Shown: one piece after another, positions 45,541 to 55,834 of the stretch
Layout: every line of letters begins with the position of its first letter
How positions within the stretch are numbered: position 1 is the stretch's first letter
Assembly (NCBI GenBank): GCA_022702545.1
Contig: JAHRBC010000004.1
Span: forward strand, 1,240,001 to 1,304,000
DNA length: 64,000 nucleotides
Reading direction: 5' to 3'
DNA from: Phycomyces nitens
Taxonomy: Eukaryota; Mucoromycota; Mucoromycetes; Mucorales; Phycomycetaceae
The notes under the pieces: generated by a model
Database searches by the model: none
What the model was told of the DNA's origin: nothing
The model's input: only the letters and a program-made list of their open reading frames with translations
Translations under genes and position numbers: made by a program

Positions 45541-48500
45541 ATGGCTGATCTGACAACAGCACCGCCTATATATACACTCGAAGAAAAAGAGTATCCATCC
45601 CCTTATTACCCAATCCGCACAGATTACAAGACCTTTCATAGCCATCACACACCCATCGTCATTGATAATGGTACGTGCAACATACTCTTGTCCAGATGGA
45701 CTCAACATTGAACTCTTTTTAGGATCCTATCAATGTCGAGCCGGCTGGGCTTCTGAAGAAAAGCCCTCACGTAAGATGCTCGATTCTCTTGTCTACTGAA
45801 TAAATATTCACCTTGTATTTAGTGATATTTGATAATGTTGTGTCAAAATACAAGGATCGCAAGACCAACAAGACCATGTTGGCTGTGGGCATGGACACCT
45901 ATGCTGATCCAGCAGGACGTTCCAATGCCCGTTCACCATTCGATGCAAATGTTGTTTCTGATTTCGACCGCATGGTATGCCCATACCATTTCATTTATCC
46001 CAAAGACATCAAAGGAGTGCTTATTGAATACGGGCAATTATAGGAAACCATCTTGGATTATATCTTTATTACGCTTGGAATCAAGGATTCTCGTATAGAT
46101 CATCCCATTGTTATAACAGAGCCAGTCTGCAACCCACAGCATAGTCGCAAACGTATGGAACAACCTGGGGTATCATGATCCTTATTGACTTTTTGTGATC
46201 TAGAAATGTCTGAGCTCTTGTTCGAATCCTATGGTATTCCATCTGTCACGTACGGTATTGATTCTCTCTTCAGTTACCATGCCAATGGAGGTGGACAAGA
46301 TGAAGGTGGAATAGTTATTTCGGCTGGCCATACTGCAACACATGTAATTCCTACTCTTCATGGCAAAGGGTTATTAGAGCGCACCAAGCGGTGAGGAAAA
46401 GGGGTTCGTGTAGATGCTTTGTACTGATTGAGATTGTCTGGCTAGTATTTCATACGGTGGCACTCAATCAACCGACTACATGTTAAAACTTATGCAGCTA
46501 AAATACCCTACCTTCCCAACAAAGATGACAAGTAGTCAAGCACAAGTAAGTAAAAGACCGGCAATAGATATGGGATGAGATGGTCTTATATCTCTATATA
46601 ATCAAAGGATCTGGTCCAAGAGCAATGCTATGTCTCAAAGGATTATCAACAAACATTAAGAGAGATCGAGGACCGGAATACTTTTGCCAAGACTGATCGT
46701 ATTGTTCAATTTCCATTCACAGCGCCGGTAAGAAAGAAAGGAAGTGGTATCAGGTTGTAACAATAAGATGTAGGTCGTTGAAGAGAAAACAGAAGAAGAG
46801 TTGGCTAGGCAAGCTGCGAAAAAGGAAGAGAATGCAAAGAGACTCAGAGAAGCAGCAGCAAGATCTCGGTTGGAAAAGGTATGTGGATAGCAATTGTGAA
46901 TATATATATAAGAATGATGCTTACTGTGGTGGAGTAGCTTGTAAAGAGAGAACAGGAATTCGAAGCATTCACTCTCCTAAAGTCCCAAAAGGGATCCGTG
47001 AAAAAGGCTGAATGGCTTGTAAGTCAAGAGTCAAAGATATTTAGACATGGATGCTAAACCGTTTACAACAGATACAACTCAAGGAATCAGGCTTTAAAGA
47101 CGAAGCTGATTTGGATGAGACCATTAAGCAGGTTGATCTTCAAATTCAACGTGCACGTAACAAGGAACTAGGCATTGATGATAATGAAGAAAAGGTGGGT
47201 TTGATAGCCCGTATGAACATGTTATTAAACCTCATGTTCAGGACCCTCCCTCAACTACCCTGATTGATATTCCTGATGAAGAGCTGTCAGAGGCAGATAA
47301 AAAGGAAAAGCGAAAACAAAGATTATTAAAGGCTAGCTACGATGCCAGGAAGCGTGCCAAAAAGGCAAAAGAAGAGGCTAAAGCACAAGAAGTAGGATCC
47401 AGACTGATCAGAGATAACAATTGACCTATGGCTGACAATACAATGTTACAGGAAGAACAGGCGCGTCTTGAAGAGGAAGAGCGTATACGCAATCCTGGAA
47501 ATTGGATAAAGGGTATCAAGGATAAGAGAGAGGTTGGTATTCATCAAATGACACATAGACTATACTGATCCTATATTTTTTTTAGAAAGTAATCGATAGA
47601 ATCAAAAAGAGAAAGCGCCTGGCAATGGAGTTGGCCGATAGAAGAAGTCGGGCATCTCAGATGCGTATGCGTTCAATTGCCAATCTGGCGAGCGATAACC
47701 CTTCACCAAAACGGCGTCGCAAAGGACAAGAAGGTAAATTGATCTTTAGAATGCAAACATTGGTATCCAATATCAAATGTCTAATGAACACAAGCAGAGG
47801 ATACTTTTGGTGCTGATGATGACGACTGGATGATTTACCGGGAGATTGTGAGTCTTTGTATTTTAGTAATACTTTATACTCAACAACACGTTAGAACCGA
47901 GACGATGAATCGGATGATGAGGAAGAAGACCTTTCACTATTGAACCAATATGAATCCATGCTGCTTGAATTTGATCCAGAATTCCGACCAGAGGACTCTT
48001 ATGAATCATGTTCATCTGCTACCAACACACTCATGCATCTTCTTGCACGTGGGGTCTATCCACCGTTTGATCCTGCAGATATCGGGCAATCGCATCAGTT
48101 ACATGTTAACATTGAGCGAGTCAGAGTCCCAGAAGTTCTCTTTCAGCCAAGTATCATTGGCCTTGATCAGGCTGGTCTTGTAGAAACCATTAATGATGTT
48201 GTAAAGACCTTTGATTCTGAACAGAGAACCAAGGTGATGAAGGTAAGGCAGATTGTACCAAATATATCTAGTTGGAACTGGATAGTTATTCAATTGGCTT
48301 TATGATCCTTAGCACATCTTCCTTACCGGTGGTCTGAGTCGGCTGCCTGGAATCTCTGAGCGCATCAAGGGATCAATGCAGACCATCTTTCCGGCTGGCA
48401 CTGCAGTCCAAGTGAAGCGTGCCAAGGATCCCCTTCTTGATGCTTGGAGAGGTGCGGCCATGGTTGCCTTGGATGCCAAGTTCAAAAACATGAGTGTCAG

Positions 48501-48573
48501 TAGAAAGGAGTATGAAGAGTATGGTGGCGAATACATCAAAGAGCATGGACTGGGCAATATTTTTAGATCTTGA
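45541..48573 (+). CDS. ARP5: Actin-related protein Arp5 (INO80 complex)
   Basis: Sixteen exons: 45541-45670, 45723-45770, 45823-45974, 46044-46152, 46204-46390, 46446-46545, 46608-46727, 46774-46878, 46938-47018, 47045-47194, 47242-47391, 47452-47532, 47586-47733, 47798-47847, 47895-48242 and 48313-48573; 739 aa, near the yeast length of 755. The actin fold is seen in PIVIDNGSYQCRAGW, TEPVCNPQHSRKQMSELLFE, YGIDSLFSY, ISAGHTATHVIPTL and the C-terminal HIFLTGGLSRLPGISERI. A long charged, helical insertion of about 300 residues (EELARQAAKKEE ... KVIDRIKKRKR ... DDDDWMIY) splits the fold, which is characteristic of Arp5. It works with Ies6 in the INO80 nucleosome remodeller. Confidence 0.95.
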
Positions 48574-48705
48574 TTACTACTACAAACAGCCTCCCCCCTT
48601 CTTTTGTCATAAAGATTAAATACTTCAAATTATATATTTTGCATTCAAGCCGTCACATAAGCTCTCTTTTGGAGGCCATTGTGAAGGCTGTCTTTTTTTT
48701 TCTTA

Positions 48706-49661
48706 ATGAACAACCAAAAGTCTGCTTTTTTCTCTATAGAATCCCTCTTTTCGCATTCACATCAAATCATATGTCAGCAATTTGGCATATATCGTAAGCA
48801 GCATTTCCGATTCTTCTCTTCTACTAAAGCTGATAATAGTGGTTTTCAGGATCGGTGTTGATACTCTTGCCCAATCCTTCGAATCCTCATCAGTTCATCC
48901 GTCTCAATCACATTTCTTTTAACCCTGATTGCCAAGTAAATCTTGGAAGAATCGTTTGCTATGATTGTCGCACTGTTGAGGCCATCAAAGATCGCGTTCT
49001 GACAAACCAAGCAGCAGCAATCCAATTGCTGATCGGAGGCTGTTTGAGGGCTGGGCAAACGGACAGACTGCCGCTTCCAGGCGCACCGATTGAGCTCTGG
49101 GTAGAACTTGATATCAAGAGCTATATGGAACGTATGAATAGGATCCCAAGCATGTCATGGTATGTCAAGTAAGAAAGATGCAAAGACTGATGCCAATCTA
49201 GGGCGCGTATGATGTGGACAATTGCGTCGCGGGCCGACATTGTTGCATTTACAGGCGTTTATTTCTCTGTTCTTGGAGGTGCCTATAGCTCTCTAGGAAA
49301 AACAAACAAGTTTTTTGTGAGTATATCTTGAGTTTTGCTAGACAAATAACACTTTTTATAGGCTCACAAGGCCAAGGCACTTGCTCTACGACAAATAAAA
49401 CTAGCCCAATGGTTAAAAGACCCGATTTTGGAATGCAAATGTTGGCTATATTATGCAGAAGATCTCTTGCAGCTTGGAAAGTTCAAACGAGCAACGGCAA
49501 TCATCAAGAGACAGACGGCCTATGCTGACCTCTTGAATGACGGGATTGTAAGCACACTCCTTTTTTATTGATCTATACTCATCATATTTTAATATTATTA
49601 GCTCTTGAATATGTGTCAATCTGTGTATGCAAAAAGGGAAATGGCTCTATTGACAAGATAG
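48706..49661 (+). CDS. Unrecognised 252-aa protein, five exons
   Basis: Exons 48706-48793, 48850-49159, 49202-49316, 49362-49547 and 49602-49661 join in frame. The start ATG 48706 is the only one giving an open frame into exon 2. The N-terminal part has a possible zinc-binding-like pattern (CYDC) within VNLGRIVCYDCRTVEAIKDR. The rest is helical and TPR-like: ADIVAFTGVYFSVLGGAYSS, KAKALALRQIKLAQWLKDP, CWLYYAEDLLQLGKFKRATA. No known domain recognised. It starts 132 bp after ARP5 and ends 94 bp before the convergent DUS4. Strong codon-like composition and clean splicing argue for a real conserved gene. Confidence 0.8.
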
Positions 49662-49755
49662 GTAGAAATGATGATGAATATATAGAGTGAATTCTATACA
49701 AGATAGAATGTTTGAGCAATTAAAACGTGATTTTTTTTATACTGTACAGAGAATA

Positions 49756-50894
49756 TTAGATTAGTTTGCTGACATCGAGACCCCAGTGGGTTTCTAGATG
49801 GTCTATAATGGCAGGAATACTCGAGAGTGTATTAAACGTCTTGCGCTCTGCATTGCACATGATATCTTCAAACATGTACATGAGGTGGTGGTGGAATATG
49901 TGGAGATTTGTGCCATATCCTAGGGCAAGCTTGACATAGTTCTAAAAGATCCACCATCAGAATCCAATTATACAGCCTACTCGCCTTTCTTACCTCTACA
50001 CACTCCCAGGGTGTATAGTCATGGCCCGCAAAGAATGCTGGATTCTTCAAGAGTCCTCTGGCAGACATGACACCTTTGATATGTATTAGATCCAGTATTT
50101 CCAAGTCTAAAATCTTACCATTCACACCCGTCTTCTCGTACATTTCTTCCGCATCAGCCAAAGAAAATATGCTTCCGTTTGCTACAACAGGAACCCCCAC
50201 AGACTCCTTTACAAGCTTCACGCCTTCAAAGTTGACAGGTTCTGTAGATTTCTGCTTTCTAGTGCGGCCATGAACCGTCAGGAAATCCACGCCCACAGCC
50301 TCTGCTCTCTTTACAAATTCATATGTCTCTTTGAGATCTTGGTGGACTCTAATCTTAATACTGCAGGGTGTATCCATGCGTGCCTTGACGGTACGGATCA
50401 TATCCCGAACCGCCTCTGGATCTGACATCAAATGAGCACCAATTCGTTCTTGAACGGCCCACTTTTGAGGGCATCCGCAATTGATGTCTGTTTATAAATT
50501 AATAAGAGGTTGACTGAGTCTTTTCGATATGTATAGATTGTACATACCAATACCACCAACGTACGGTGCCACCAGTTCGGCAGCTGCTGCAAGATCTGGG
50601 CCATTGTTGGCTGCAAATTGAACGACAACTGGATTGTCATTGGCATTGGTTGAAAAGTCGGATTCACGGGCAAATTCAGAGTTTTTGAATACATCGGCAA
50701 TGATCATTGGTGTATAAGAAATGTTGACATTATATCTGTTCTTAATGAGTCGCCAGTTGGTGTGTTGGATCGCAGTCTTACTTTAGCACCAGTTCTCTAA
50801 AGGACAGTTTGCTATACCGCACCATTGGTGCACATATGTTTACTCGTTCATTCTCGGCAAACACCTCGAGTACATTCTTCTTCTTGTGAAGCAT
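49756..50894 (-). CDS. DUS4: tRNA-dihydrouridine synthase Dus4
   Basis: Five exons on the minus strand: 50782-50894, 50548-50735, 50119-50487, 49994-50073 and 49756-49941; 311 aa. FMN-binding TIM-barrel hallmarks are CAPMVRYSKLSFREL, SYTPMIIADVF, VVVQFAANNGPDLAAAAELV, the catalytic-cysteine segment DINCGCPQKW, SIKIRVHQD, FLTVHGRTRKQK and VPVVANGSIFS, then a short helical C-terminal domain. The sequence around GCPQKWAVQERIGAHLM and the short length match Dus4 (U20a/U20b of tRNA) rather than Dus1-3. The ORF-like start inside exon 3 is not real. Confidence 0.93.
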
Positions 50895-52080
50895 GATGGT
50901 GATTTGTAACAAGAGTATCAAGGTCTCAAATAATGAGGTACCTCTTTAATGCTATCTTGGGAGCAAAGGAAAAGAAGTCACGATTGGATTGTGCTGTATT
51001 CTGCTGTTCTTTTAGTGAGACGACCATTAAAAAATAATAATATTAATCATGTTGATTTGGCAAAGGAGTCATTTTCTGCCTTGACAAGCCAAGAAATGTC
51101 TTTTGATAAAGTGTTTGTAAATGTACACTGACCAAATGTCTTGAGTATTTGACCTTTTCAAATATGCCATTTTAATAAACTGGCTTTGACAAGGAAAAAA
51201 AGAAAAGAAAGGTCAAGAAAAGGTTTCTAGGGGCTAGGAAAGGTGTTGATTGATTTGATAACGAATAAGTGTAGTTTGATCCATTGTTAAAATGTTCGCA
51301 ACAATAGAGAATCGAGGGTGATTAAAAGAATTGGTATACCAGGCCAGTGCAGAAAATACAGTACTTGATCAAGTTAAGAATGATTAGTGTGATGATTTGG
51401 AGCTGTTTATATGTTTGTGGTTTTGGATCTTTGGTGGTTTGTATGTAAAGCAATACTAATATACAAATACTTTGACCTTTATTTTATTGTTCAAGAAAAC
51501 AATGCTAGCTATAAGACTAATTATCTGTCATGGTTCATTATTTAGCTTTAACTGCTGGTCTTTCCACTAGAATATCTTTAAAACACCAAGGGGAACTTGT
51601 CCGCAGCCTAAATGTTACAAACAATTGGGCCACCTAATCTACCGCCCACCAGCGACCAACCGACCGTATCTTAACGGAGTAACACGCCATTGCATATCTC
51701 GCCTTTATCTACCTCAACAATGGAGTCGACCAAAACTTCAGCATCATCCCATATCCCCCCTCAGACCACTGCGGTCCCTATTTTCAGAAACTGGGCTTGT
51801 ATTGCTCGGGGGGAAACCCACCACCATCTTCGACGACGTAGCTGCTAAATCGCAGATCGAACAACATAATGCTAACAAGCTTTGGATTGGATCTAATGAG
51901 GACAATGCTGTTGTGCCGGACATGTCAGTCAAAATAAATATTAAAGTTGTAGAGTTTAAATAGCATGTAGCAGCCTTTATTTTTCTTGTCATATACACAG
52001 ATCCCGTTTTGTTTTATCAATTTTGGGCTGACATGTCTTTAAATTGATAAAGAATACGAGGCTTTTTTTAAGAATGTCTA
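50895..52080. other. Intergenic DNA with one doubtful short frame
   Basis: Upstream side of DUS4, then AT-rich DNA. A base-balanced island at 51590-51963 holds a 112-codon plus-strand frame ending KVVEFK and an overlapping frame from the ATG at 51721. Neither is recognised. The island lies just left of the repeat-associated copy 3 upstream block. Confidence 0.3.
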
Positions 52081-52149
52081 AAATTTTCAAAAAAAAAATT
52101 AATATTGTGCAAAAGGCTTTGTAAAGATCTTGAATGGTATTTTGAATGT

Positions 52150-52320
52150 GTAAAACAAAGATCAAATATGTACGAAGAAAAAGTATTGGGTTTCAGTGTT
52201 ATTATATGGTTGCACGATAGGTAAAACAGACTCATCCTCGAACTAAACAAAACATTATTATTTGGCTTAGCATCTCAGCCCTTTATCAAGTATTTGCTGA
52301 GAAAGTATATAAGTAGTGTT
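52150..52320 (+). promoter_or_regulatory. Upstream block of membrane protein copy 3
   Basis: Shares the CAGTGTTATTATATGGTTG, ACAGACTCATCCTCG and TATTTGGCTTAGCATCTCA elements with copies 1 and 2, and has a good TATATAAG box at 52306-52313, about 100 bases before the ATG. Confidence 0.55.
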
Positions 52321-52409
52321 TTTAATAACCAAGTCTTACACTTTCCTTGTAAAAAACACCCAAAACAAAAACAATTCTTATATCTCTCTTTGCAACTTAT
52401 TTTTGAATA

Positions 52410-53804
52410 ATGTTTCTACAAAAATTACAATTTATTTTGTATTTTTTATTCTTAATATTTGTACCTAAATGCTATGCTCCACCAATCCAGCAAGAAGATA
52501 CACAAACGGCCAGTATACTACCTGTATTTTTAATCCTGAAAACTGTCCTGCTTGGTTACTTGACACACGTCCTGACAATTCGACCTCGAAATGGTATCAG
52601 TCTTTATAGCACAATGAATCGGCGCATTTTGGCTCTTTTGTATCCTTGCAGTGGAATAGGTACTGCAGTAGGGTCTATGCACAAAGCATTTTATGGTGAT
52701 AATATTCTTGGTATTTCCCGGTACAGCTCCATGTTAAAATGTTACGACGAAGAAGAAGAAAAAGAAGAAGAAAAAGAAGAAGAAGAAAAAGAAGAAGAAG
52801 ACTCCCAAACTACACACAAAACAGAGTCATCCGATCAACAGTCTTTGAACAATTCATCAACACAAGAATCCGAGAAAGATAAAGACAATAACACCAAGAC
52901 ATCAGAATCATATACGCTCCGTTCCCGAACTATCCGCCTAAGAGATCGTCTTGTCAATGATCAAAAGGCAGAACATAAAAATATTGAAAAAGACGACAAT
53001 TCAGTTTATCTGGCGGCCTTTTTGCATGTCCTTGGTCCTGAAAAGGCAAAGAAAACAAAGCATTGCATTCTAAACGGATCTCTGACTATTGGTGTTAGAA
53101 ATGAAGGCACACACTTATGGAGAGGTCATATTAGCTTGTCAGATGAGATAACCATAACTGGTCCAGGAGCAACATGCAAATACCAAAAAAAAATAGATAC
53201 AGAAGATGTGCGTTACCTGCCGACAAATATGATAGACGATCTTGAATCTGCTCACAACTTGGATGAAACCTCGTATATTGAAATATGTGTCACACTCGGG
53301 CAGATATTCTTTACCACGATTACATGCATGGATATAGATGGAGATCGATGGGCCAAGGTTATTATTATTATCTACACCGCAATGTCAATTCTTCAGGCAA
53401 CTTCTCTCTTTATGCTACACAGGCAAAGCATGGCATTTAGTATCAAGGATGCTGAGGAACTATCGCCTGAAGCCATCGAAGCACCTTTGCTCGAAAACGA
53501 TTCCATAGACCTAGAAGAGGTAGATGAGCCTGTGCATGATTCCGTCGCAACTATGTTGAATTCCGTGGTTATAGGAATAATAGCGTCGTTGCTGATTGGT
53601 ATCTGGGCAGATTATAATGCTCACAGTGCAACACAATGGCTTGTATTATTCTGGATTCTTAGTCCTATTGGTTCATCTGTTGTTTATTTATTTTTACTGG
53701 CTTTTTGTCGTTGCTTTGATGAAGATGTACCATTGTATGTTTCATGTATTCCTTCAGCTGGATTTCTAATTGCAGCTACAATTACTGGATACTTGCCAAA
53801 ATAA
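52410..53804 (+). CDS. Multi-pass membrane protein, family copy 3 (464 aa), unknown function
   Basis: Intact single-exon gene, clearly homologous to the 34996 copy. Same signal peptide (FLQKLQFILYFLFLIFV, cleavage after CYA), same spans and same central domain (YLAAFLHVLGPEKAKKTKHC, EITITGPGATCKYQKK, YIEICVTLGQIFFTT). The acidic tract is Glu-rich (KEEEKEEEEKEEE, about 52750-52803) instead of alternating Lys/Glu. A second acidic loop (LENDSIDLEEVDEPVHD) and the last hydrophobic segment differ from copy 2, so the C-terminal part is diverging faster. Lies 16 kb from copy 2. Function unknown. Confidence 0.85.
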   Translation: MFLQKLQFILYFLFLIFVPKCYAPPIQQEDTQTASILPVFLILKTVLLGYLTHVLTIRPRNGISLYSTMNRRILALLYPCSGIGTAVGSMHKAFYGDNILGISRYSSMLKCYDEEEEKEEEKEEEEKEEEDSQTTHKTESSDQQSLNNSSTQESEKDKDNNTKTSESYTLRSRTIRLRDRLVNDQKAEHKNIEKDDNSVYLAAFLHVLGPEKAKKTKHCILNGSLTIGVRNEGTHLWRGHISLSDEITITGPGATCKYQKKIDTEDVRYLPTNMIDDLESAHNLDETSYIEICVTLGQIFFTTITCMDIDGDRWAKVIIIIYTAMSILQATSLFMLHRQSMAFSIKDAEELSPEAIEAPLLENDSIDLEEVDEPVHDSVATMLNSVVIGIIASLLIGIWADYNAHSATQWLVLFWILSPIGSSVVYLFLLAFCRCFDEDVPLYVSCIPSAGFLIAATITGYLPK

Positions 53805-54200
53805 CAAAACCTTTATTTTAATACTCTCCATTAAATATTCTTTGATTTCCTGTAATAAATAAACATTTTTATAAAATGCCAAGATGTTCTTATATACAGT
53901 CATTTCTCTTTTATTTTCTTTATCATCGTATATTGTCAAATTTTATCTTCATATCTTTCATCCAAGTCTATTCTAATGACAATCGAAAAGCAACACGCCT
54001 TTTGTGATAGCTGATCAATAAAATACTGAAAAAACATATACTGACCTAAACTAATCCATTAGCTTTTTTAGAATCATGAAATATTTCAATTAAAATACAC
54101 ACCTTCTTTACATCTTTTTATCAGAATAAACTATAGATAAAGGACTGTAGAAATTATGAGTGATATAATATATATATAGATATATATAATTTATTTGAAA
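53805..54200. other. 3' flank of copy 3 and AT-rich DNA
   Basis: Unlike copies 1 and 2, this flank does not share their downstream block beyond a few bases. No gene seen. Confidence 0.4.
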
Positions 54201-54214
54201 GTTTAGTAGTGAGA

Positions 54215-54640
54215 ATGAGATTTATTATATATTGATGTCTTGAATCCAATTTGGCATTGATATATAGTGGGATTCTACAACTATTTTAGATAACTTTTTT
54301 TCATTCTTTTCGTAATGCACAAGCCAAAGAGTGTATTTCTTTGTGAGCTTCACCTTCCCGACTCTCAGCTTATGTTCCAATTATGACCACGCATTTTCTA
54401 TTGGGTTCAGATCAGGGCTGTTGGTTGGCCATGTCATATAGCAGAAAGAGTTACCTTGTGTTTGTACTCTTCAGCCAACATATTTTTATGAAAGGGGGGA
54501 TTATATTTTTGGAAAAGAAGTCATCTATGCTTCCTTTACTCGAGACTTTTAAACCAGGGCAAGGAATTATGCTTTAAAAGACTAATACACTTTTGCTAAC
54601 TTGCCGTACCATCAACAGTTATAAGCTTTAAATACCACAG
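54215..54640 (-). pseudogene. Tc1/mariner transposase C-terminal remnant
   Basis: On the minus strand WPTNSPDLNPIENAWS can be read at about 54385-54435, followed by a stop, and further on the terminal SMPNWIQDINI near 54230. Only the end of the catalytic domain is visible. Confidence 0.7.
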
Positions 54641-55069
54641 CTAAATTCCTCCATCTTGAACTCTTGACATAGCGTAGCATCTATTGAGCTTTTTTTTTTC
54701 CGATTGTTCTTTATAAACGAATTCTTTGACAAATCTTGTTATATGGCACATTAAATACAAATAATTCCAGCATGAGTTCAATAGAAAGCACTTTGTCGTA
54801 CTTGAAATAAAAAAAAATGTCGAAACCAACGATAAACCACTGTTTAATGTGTATTTTAAAAATCTATGGAAACGTATTAGAAAGTGATTTATGTTTGTTG
54901 CGTTATTATTACTACGCAGCAAAATAGAGAAAAATTCTAATTTTAAAAGGGTTTTTTTTAAACCAACATGAAATCGCCTTTTTTGAGTGCTCATCTTGAC
55001 AATAAAAAAGCAAGATTTGCAGAATAACCAAATCATTCATATGACATTGTGAATGGGCTATACAATAAA

Positions 55070-55425
55070 AGTTTTGCAAGATTAGCATGTCTTACACTCA
55101 TCTTCACTTGATATATACTTTTTACCAATGTATAAAAATATAGCAAGCACTAATGCTGGAAACAGCCCAAAAATAATGCTAATCAAGAAAGCCAGTCCTT
55201 TATAAAAGTGATAAAAACAGTTGGTAATCTTGAAAGAATATCCAATAGTCTTTTTCATCTGTCTGCAAAAGAGACCAGCGCAAAGAAGCATAGGCACAGA
55301 TCATCAGTAATGAGCTGATTCCCAATGATCTACTTGTGATACTTTGCGCAATATAAAGAACCCCAGCAAGAGCTTCTTGGACTTCAACAGTTGCAGCTCT
55401 CTCTGATGCAACTAAAAACAAAAAA
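55070..55425 (-). pseudogene. Membrane-protein-like fragment, frame-shifted
   Basis: Two overlapping minus-strand frames seem to be one coding sequence split by a frameshift near 55265. The first, after a TTTGTTTTTAG acceptor, reads ERAATVEVQEALAGVLYIAQ and LGISSLLMICAYASLRWSLL. The second reads KKTIGYSFKITNCF, LISIIFGLFPALVLAIFLYI and ends KYISSEDECKTC. It resembles the C-terminal end of a multi-span protein. No upstream exons are seen. Confidence 0.35.
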
Positions 55426-55834
55426 GTATAGAAAACTGTCTATAGCATTCTTAAAGGTATATTTAATTTGTAACTTTTATATATATATATTAAATCACAT
55501 TTAGCTAAAAATACAAGTGTCTTTGAACAAAATACTCCATTTACTATTATCATCTGCCTATCTTCTATTGAAAACTATTTTACATATATTTCTCTGACAA
55601 CATTCTATGCACAAACAACTTGTCCATTTGTCCTATTCCCATTTTGTATAGTGATGTGTCGTAATCTCAATCCAAGACGGTCCTTGTAACAAAAAAAAGT
55701 CCTTTTTCGGCAATAGATTATAAAGCAAACATGAATCACTCTCTAATAATATTTTCCAAAAATTCATATAATTTTTCTTATATTCTTACCAAACCTCTTT
55801 ACGCTTTTGACTGGTTCTTTGGTTTCTTGGCCTC

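Noticed and set aside
51590..51963. Short base-balanced frame(s) between DUS4 and copy 3
   Set aside because: Two frames overlap, neither has recognisable motifs or clear splice partners; not enough to call a gene.
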